Assembly: GCF_013912005.1 (NCBI RefSeq)
Contig: NZ_JACESB010000002.1
Span: forward strand, 1 to 64,000
Direction: 5' to 3'
Length of the DNA stretch: 64,000 nucleotides
Source of the DNA: Brevundimonas sp.
Lineage (GTDB): Bacteria; Pseudomonadota; Alphaproteobacteria; Caulobacterales; Caulobacteraceae
Part shown: positions 58,039 to 64,000 of the stretch, in pieces
How positions within the stretch are numbered: position 1 is the first letter of the stretch
How the letters are laid out: the number at the start of each line of letters is the position of its first letter
Program-made: the position numbers and the translations under genes
Notes under the pieces: generated by a model
What the model saw: only the letters and a program-made list of their open reading frames with translations
Database searches by the model: none
Told to the model about the DNA's origin: nothing

Positions 58039-60390
58039 ATGGCGGAAGCCGACATCGCCTATGTCGCGACCGCGGGGGCCGCGGGGCTGGCTCTGGCGCT
58101 CAGCGCCTGGGCGGCGCGTCTGCGCGGCCGGCTGGCCGAGCGCAACGCCGCCCTGGAGGCGGCGATGGCCGCGGCGCGCATCGATCTCGCCCACCGCGAC
58201 GGCGCCCTGGCCGCTTTCGAGGACGTGCGTCTGGCGCTGACTCCCGGCGGCGGCGCGGCCCGGCTGGGGGCGCCGGCCGCCTGGGACGCCCTGGTGAAGG
58301 AGCTGGCCGCTCCCGAGGACGTGGCCGGCGATCCGGCCCTGGCGGTTCTGGATGCGGTGCGCGAGGTCGCTGGTCCGCGCCTCGAGGGTCTGATCGAACG
58401 CGGAGAGCCGTTCGACGCGGTGTTGGAACGCCCGGGCGGGGCCTGGGCGGTCGAGGGGCGCGCCTCGGCCGGGGCGGCGTGGCTGCGGCTGTCGCGGCTG
58501 GGACTCGTCGGGACCGCGGCGGAGAGCGGGCTGGGCCTGCTGGCCGACTTCTACCCGTCCCCCACCTGGGTGGTGGACGCCGCCGGTCGTCTCGCCTGGG
58601 CGAACCGCGCCTGGCTGGCGGAGATGAAGATCGACAGCGTCGAGGCGGCGCGGGAGAAGGGGCTCAGCTTCGACCGGGGGGCGGACGCCATCGTCGCCGA
58701 AGCCGGGCGGCTGCACCAGCGTCAGGAGGGCTTCCGCTGGACCACCGGCGGCGGGCGGCGGCGGGCCTGGCGGATCGTGGCCGAGCCGGCGCCGGGCGGG
58801 GCGGGCGCCGTGCTCGCCTTCGCCCTGGACATGACCGAGGCCGAGGAGACGCGCGACACCCTGCGGCGGCACGTCGAGGCCCACGACGAGACCCTCAACC
58901 ATCTCGCCGACGCCGTCGCGATCTTCGGCCCGTCGAAGCGGCTGGCCTTCCACAACACCGCCTTCCAGCAGCTGTTCAGCCTCGATCCCGCCTGGCTGGA
59001 CGAGCGGCCGACCCACGCCGAGCTGCTCGACCGGCTGCGCCAGCGGCGGCAGTTGCCGGAGGTGGTCGACTACGCCGGCTGGAAGGCGCGCGAGCTGGAC
59101 TTCTACGGCGCCGCCGAGGCCGCGCCGGACGACAGCTGGTCGCTGCCGGACGGCCGCACCCTGCGGGTGGTGCGCCAGCCGCACCCGCTGGGCGGCGTGC
59201 TGCTGCTGTTCTCCGACATCACCGACGAGCTGAAGCTGCGCAGCCGTTTCAACGCCCAGCTGCAGGTGCAGACGGCCACCCTCGACAAGCTGAACGATGC
59301 GGTCGCCGTGTTCGGCTCCGACGGACGGATCCGGCTGCACAACGAGGCCTTCGAGACCTTCTGGGGCGTCAGCGGCGATCAGTTGCGCGCCGCCGGGGAC
59401 TTCGATGCGGTGGCCGCCCTGTGCCAGCAGACCATGCCCGACCCCAGCCTCTGGCTGGGGCTCAAGGCGCGGGTGGCGGATCCGGACCCCGAGAGCCGGG
59501 TGCCGATCTCCGGCGAGGGCCGCACGGTCGACGGCCGCGCCGCGGCCTGGCAGACCCGCCCGTTGCCGGACGGGGCGACGCTGGTGGCCTTCTCCGACGT
59601 CACCGCGCGCCGTGATCTGGAACAGGCGCTGGCGGCCAAGGCGGCGGCGCTGGAAGAGAGCCAGGCGTTGAAGCGCGAGTTCGTGGGCAGCGTCTCCTAT
59701 GAGCTGCGCACGCCCCTGACCACGATCGTCGGCTATTCCGAGCTGCTGGAGGCCCAGGCCGACCTGCCGGAGCGCAGCCGCCAGCACGCGGGCGCGATCC
59801 GGGTGGCGGCAAGCCAGCTGGCGGGGTCCATCGACGACGTGCTGGACATGGCGCAGATCGACGCCGGCGAGATGGAGCTGGCCCTGGGCGACGTCCGCGT
59901 CTGCGACCTGCTGGACGAGGCCGCGGCCCGGGCGCGGGCGCGCATCGAGGGACGCGGCGCGGTTCTGAACGTGCACTGTCCCACGGGCCTGCGGCCGATC
60001 CGGGCCGACGCCCAGCGGGTCGAGCAGGCGCTGGAGCTCCTGCTCGATAACGCCGCCCGCGCCGTCGGCGAGGGCGGGGCGGTGACCCTGTCGGCCGAGG
60101 CGGGTCCGGCCGAGGTCCGCATCCGCGTCGAGGACACCGGCCGCGGCATCCCCTACCACCTGCAGGCCCACGTCTTCGATCGTTTCGTCCGCCGCGAGCG
60201 CGGCGGCCCGGGCGTCGGCCTGGCCCTGGTCAAGGCGCTGGTCGAGCTGCACGGCGGCTGGGCGGAGGTGGAGAGCGAACCCGGCAAGGGCGCGGCCTTC
60301 ATCCTGCACCTGCCGCTGGAGGCCCAGACCGCGGCGGCGCCGCCGGAGCTCGGCCTCGGGGGCGAGTGGCGGATGGCGGGCGCGGACTAG
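58039..60390 (+). CDS. divL: Tyrosine pseudo-histidine kinase DivL
   Basis: 783 aa. An N-terminal membrane segment (about 10-25) is followed by a coiled region, three PAS-like domains (about 165-270, 290-395, 415-530), a DHp domain and a HATPase domain. The phospho-acceptor position reads VSYELRTPL, with Tyr554 in place of His. The ATPase N-box LLLDNAARAV, G1 VEDTGRGIP and G2 GGPGVGLAL are intact. In Caulobacter, DivL (Tyr550) is bound by DivK~P and steers the CckA kinase, which controls CtrA. It is regarded as a signal-integrating pseudokinase. Confidence 0.93.
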   Translation: MAEADIAYVATAGAAGLALALSAWAARLRGRLAERNAALEAAMAAARIDLAHRDGALAAFEDVRLALTPGGGAARLGAPAAWDALVKELAAPEDVAGDPALAVLDAVREVAGPRLEGLIERGEPFDAVLERPGGAWAVEGRASAGAAWLRLSRLGLVGTAAESGLGLLADFYPSPTWVVDAAGRLAWANRAWLAEMKIDSVEAAREKGLSFDRGADAIVAEAGRLHQRQEGFRWTTGGGRRRAWRIVAEPAPGGAGAVLAFALDMTEAEETRDTLRRHVEAHDETLNHLADAVAIFGPSKRLAFHNTAFQQLFSLDPAWLDERPTHAELLDRLRQRRQLPEVVDYAGWKARELDFYGAAEAAPDDSWSLPDGRTLRVVRQPHPLGGVLLLFSDITDELKLRSRFNAQLQVQTATLDKLNDAVAVFGSDGRIRLHNEAFETFWGVSGDQLRAAGDFDAVAALCQQTMPDPSLWLGLKARVADPDPESRVPISGEGRTVDGRAAAWQTRPLPDGATLVAFSDVTARRDLEQALAAKAAALEESQALKREFVGSVSYELRTPLTTIVGYSELLEAQADLPERSRQHAGAIRVAASQLAGSIDDVLDMAQIDAGEMELALGDVRVCDLLDEAAARARARIEGRGAVLNVHCPTGLRPIRADAQRVEQALELLLDNAARAVGEGGAVTLSAEAGPAEVRIRVEDTGRGIPYHLQAHVFDRFVRRERGGPGVGLALVKALVELHGGWAEVESEPGKGAAFILHLPLEAQTAAAPPELGLGGEWRMAGAD

Positions 60391-60483
60391 GTCCGCCGCC
60401 GGCGCCGCTTTGACTCGGCCGTCCGGCCTCTCTAACGAGCAGCCCCACTCCGCCCACCGCGCCGCCGGCGCCGGACCCGCCCC

Positions 60484-61335
60484 ATGGCCAGACCGCTGAA
60501 GACCGCCCTCATCTACGACTTCGACGGGACCCTCGCCCGCGGCAACATGCAGGAGGTGACCTTCATCCCCTCCGTGGGCATGGGCATCGGCGACTTCTGG
60601 GGCGAGGCCGACCGGCTGACGCGCGCCTCCGACGGCGACAACATCCTGATGTACATGCAGCTGATGCTGCAGCGCGCGCGGGAGAACGGCGCGCCGATCA
60701 CCCGCAAGACCCTGCGCGAGCACGGCCATGACGTGAAGCTGTTCGACGGGCTGAAGTCGGATCTCACCGGGCCCGGCTGGTTCGAGCGGATCGACGCCTT
60801 CGGGGCCCGCTACGGCCTGGAGATCGAGCACTACATCATCTCGGCCGGGCTGGAGGAGATGATCGACGGCTGTCCGATCCGCGAGGCCTTCCGGCACGTG
60901 TTCGCCTCGAAATTCGTCTACGACGAAAACGGCGTCGCCATCTGGCCCGCGGTCGGCGTGAACTACACGACCAAGACCCAGTACCTGTTCCGCATCAACA
61001 AGGGCGTGCTGAATCACTACGAGCACGACAAGATCAACCGCTTCATCCCGGATGAGGACCGGCCGGTGCCGTTCGAGCGGATGATCTTCCTCGGCGACGG
61101 CGACACCGACGTCCCGACGATGAAGATGATGCACACCAAGGGCGGCTTCTCGATCGCCGTCTACGACCCGCGCAATTCGGAGCGGGACCAGCAGAAGATC
61201 TACGGCCTGATCTCGGAGGACCGGGTCAACTTCGTCGCCGCCGCCGACTATCGCGAGGGTTCGGCGCTGGACCTGATCGTCAAGGGGCTGATCGGGCGGA
61301 TCGCCATCAACGCCGGGACCATGCCGGCCGCCTGA
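60484..61335 (+). CDS. HAD-family hydrolase
   Basis: 283 aa. Motif I is YDFDGTLARG (nucleophile Asp and acid-base Asp); motif II is probably YIISAGLEEM, and motif III/IV is FLGDGDTDVPTMKMM. It resembles phosphoserine-phosphatase-like HAD phosphatases without a known substrate. It follows divL by 93 bases on the same strand. Confidence 0.86.
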   Translation: MARPLKTALIYDFDGTLARGNMQEVTFIPSVGMGIGDFWGEADRLTRASDGDNILMYMQLMLQRARENGAPITRKTLREHGHDVKLFDGLKSDLTGPGWFERIDAFGARYGLEIEHYIISAGLEEMIDGCPIREAFRHVFASKFVYDENGVAIWPAVGVNYTTKTQYLFRINKGVLNHYEHDKINRFIPDEDRPVPFERMIFLGDGDTDVPTMKMMHTKGGFSIAVYDPRNSERDQQKIYGLISEDRVNFVAAADYREGSALDLIVKGLIGRIAINAGTMPAA

Positions 61336-61341
61336 ACCCCC

Positions 61342-61664
61342 TCAGCGGCCGCCGGCGCGGAGGAAGGCGGCCCGGGCGCCGGCCAGTCGCGACGGCACGA
61401 GGCCGCGCAGGGAGGCCTGGCTGCGGCGTTTCAGCCCCGCCTCATGACCCTTGCTCCACGCCACCTCGGCCTCGACCACCGTGCCCTGGGCGAGGTCGAT
61501 CAGCTGCACCGCGGCCGGCAGGGCCAGCGCGCGGTCGAGGCGGACGCGCAGCCCCGAGGGCGAGGCGTCGATGATCCGGCAGGGCAGCTCCAGGCCCGGG
61601 GCGACCACCACCCCGCGCCCGCTGGCGGGCGCGCGGGGTTCGAAGCGGCGGTCGACGGGCTGGG

Positions 61665-61668
<4 letters not shown>
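61342..61668 (-). CDS. PilZ-domain protein
   Basis: 108 aa. A single PilZ-like domain: DRRFEPRAPASGRGVVV (RxxxR c-di-GMP motif read as RRFEPR), CRIIDASPSGLRVRLD (the DxSxxG motif) and VEAEVAWSKGHEAGLK. Both c-di-GMP contact motifs are present, so binding is plausible. It overlaps the kinase gene upstream by four bases (ATGA). Confidence 0.82.
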
Positions 61669-62998
<1,330 letters not shown>

Positions 62999-63556
62999 TC
63001 AGTGGCCGGCGTGGCCGCCGCCCGCCGGGTCCATCCCGGCGATCTGGTTGTAGTGGCGCGCCACGATCGGCACGGCGGCCGTCGCCGCGGTCTTCAGCTG
63101 GGGCGTGTCGCCGTTGCGGGAGTAGCTGGTGTGCAGCCGCAGGGCTTCCTCGTGAGCCATCACCTGCTGCTGCCGGTACAGGGCGTCGCGGGCCGTCCCC
63201 TGCGCCGCCTGCAGCTGGCGGATCATCTCGGCCTTGCGTGGATCGAGCGCCGGCGGCGGCGGCGTCATGCCGGCGGCCCGGGCCGCCTCCATCACCGTGC
63301 GCGTGGTCATGGTGTGGTGCTCGATCATCATTTCGGCGAAGCGGCGCAGGTCGGCGTCCTGCGTCGACTGCATGACCAGCTGGCTGGACTGGATCTCGTA
63401 GAGGTCGCTGGCGCCGACCATGCGGACGAACTCCATGCCGGCCGGGGCCGGCTGGTCCATGGCGGCCTCCGCGATGGGGGCGGCGGCGCCCGTCGGCATG
63501 CCGCCGCAGGCGGACAGGAGCGCGGCCGCGGCCGCGCACATCATGAGACGTTTCAT
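62999..63556 (-). CDS. DUF4142 lipoprotein
   Basis: 185 aa. Lipobox LSAC after a short signal, then the helical DUF4142 domain: EFVRMVGASDLYEIQSSQLVMQST, LRRFAEMMIEHHTMTTRTVM and ALYRQQQVMAHEEALRLHTSY. The fold is ferritin-like. A His-rich tail (GGGHAGH) could bind metal. Members are frequent targets of the general stress response, and an EcfG-like promoter lies just upstream. Confidence 0.87.
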   Translation of the reverse strand: MKRLMMCAAAAALLSACGGMPTGAAAPIAEAAMDQPAPAGMEFVRMVGASDLYEIQSSQLVMQSTQDADLRRFAEMMIEHHTMTTRTVMEAARAAGMTPPPPALDPRKAEMIRQLQAAQGTARDALYRQQQVMAHEEALRLHTSYSRNGDTPQLKTAATAAVPIVARHYNQIAGMDPAGGGHAGH

Positions 63557-63596
63557 CGATCAACTCCTGGGCGCGCAGAGGCGCGCGCGGGACCCC

Positions 63597-63621
63597 AACC
63601 GGGGGGAGCCGTCGACGTTCC
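63597..63621 (-). promoter_or_regulatory. Possible EcfG-type promoter of the DUF4142 gene
   Basis: On the minus strand GGAAC-N16-GGTT, with an exact -35 and one change in the -10, 41 bases before the DUF4142 start. Confidence 0.5.
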
Positions 63622-63641
63622 TGTGTCGGCCGGCCGACGGA

Positions 63642-64000
63642 TCAGGCCGCGGGCGCGGTTTTCTTCCGGGACGGCGAGACCATCAGCTTCTTGGTCTCGG
63701 CGATGGCCTTGGCCGGGTTCAGCCCCTTCGGACACACCTGGGCGCAGTTCATGATGGTGTGGCAGCGGTAGAGCTTGAACGGATCCTCGAGGTCGTCGAG
63801 CCGCTTGTCGGTGGCGTCGTCGCGGCTGTCGGCGATCCAGCGGTAGGACTGCAGCAGCGCGGCCGGGCCGAGGTACTCGGTCTGGTTCCACCAGTAGCTG
63901 GGGCAGCTGGTCGAGCAGCAGGCGCACAGGATGCACTCGTACAGCCCGTCCAGCTTCGCCCGGTCCTCCGGCGACTGCAGGCGCTCCTTCTCCGGGTCCG
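63642..64000 (-). CDS. sdhB: Succinate dehydrogenase iron-sulfur subunit, C-terminal part
   Basis: The 3' end of sdhB runs off the right edge. Translated text shows the second and third cluster motifs [16 protein letters not shown] and [17 protein letters not shown], then the usual ending [12 protein letters not shown] with a short tail KTAPAA. The subunit passes electrons from SdhA to the quinone in complex II. The first (2Fe-2S) domain lies beyond 64000. Confidence 0.95.
   Translation of the reverse strand, partial: DPEKERLQSPEDRAKLDGLYECILCACCSTSCPSYWWNQTEYLGPAALLQSYRWIADSRDDATDKRLDDLEDPFKLYRCHTIMNCAQVCPKGLNPAKAIAETKKLMVSPSRKKTAPAA

Overview
The window looks like chromosome of a high-GC alphaproteobacterium of the order Caulobacterales, most likely Brevundimonas or a close relative. 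The strongest evidence is a DivL-type sensor kinase (58039-60390) with tyrosine in place of the phospho-accepting histidine, in the block VSYELRTPL; this is a Caulobacterales cell-cycle protein. A CIRCE-controlled groESL operon, several GGAAC-N16/17-CGTT general-stress (EcfG-type) promoters, a GTA-type terminase and the overall gene content agree. The genus is an inference. No rRNA, tRNA, CRISPR array, transposase or prophage was seen.

Layout. 1-3.8 kb: 3' part of a large terminase gene, a BaiN/HI0933-type flavoprotein, trmD and rplS with a terminator. 4.0-7.2 kb: a lone 1067-aa gene of visibly different composition, encoding an Mrr-like nuclease domain plus a long helical region; it is a candidate defence gene. 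7.3-19 kb: stress four-helix protein, kynA, SulP transporter, the ydbH-ynbE-ydbL envelope lipid-transport set, an M23 peptidase, and maiA with a FAH-family hydrolase. 19-29 kb: small stress and envelope proteins (DUF883, DUF1328, glycine-zipper, OmpA-like), several behind EcfG-type promoters, then a DsbD/ScsB reductase and pgi. 29-37 kb: groESL, then a MarR regulator divergent from the three-gene NAGGN osmoprotectant operon. 37-48 kb: Gre-like factor, second HI0933-type flavoprotein, M28 peptidase, beta-lactamase-fold hydrolase, rarD, asd, zapE, mdh, EcsC. 48-56 kb: katG-oxyR, an M16 peptidase, a trypsin-like protease, and a small element carrying a four-helix-bundle (23S IVS-type) gene. 56-64 kb: rlmN, minimal zincin, divL, HAD hydrolase, PilZ protein, GLYK-type kinase, ferredoxin, DUF4142 lipoprotein and the 3' end of sdhB.

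The most unusual structure is a dispersed family of hairpins built from tandem heptamers. It occurs at 2469-2583, 29535-29616, 42290-42411, 55257-55707 and 57885-57997. Three different heptamers are used (TAGGTTC, TAGTGAG, TAGGGAT types), all fitting TAGNNNN and all arranged as a direct array, a spacer and the complementary array. The copies sit exactly on gene boundaries and supply stop codons to neighbouring genes. One copy holds a complete four-helix-bundle gene between its arms. The cargo-free copy at 2469-2583 keeps short blocks matching the 3' end of that gene, so the solo hairpins may be internal-deletion derivatives of a small mobile element.
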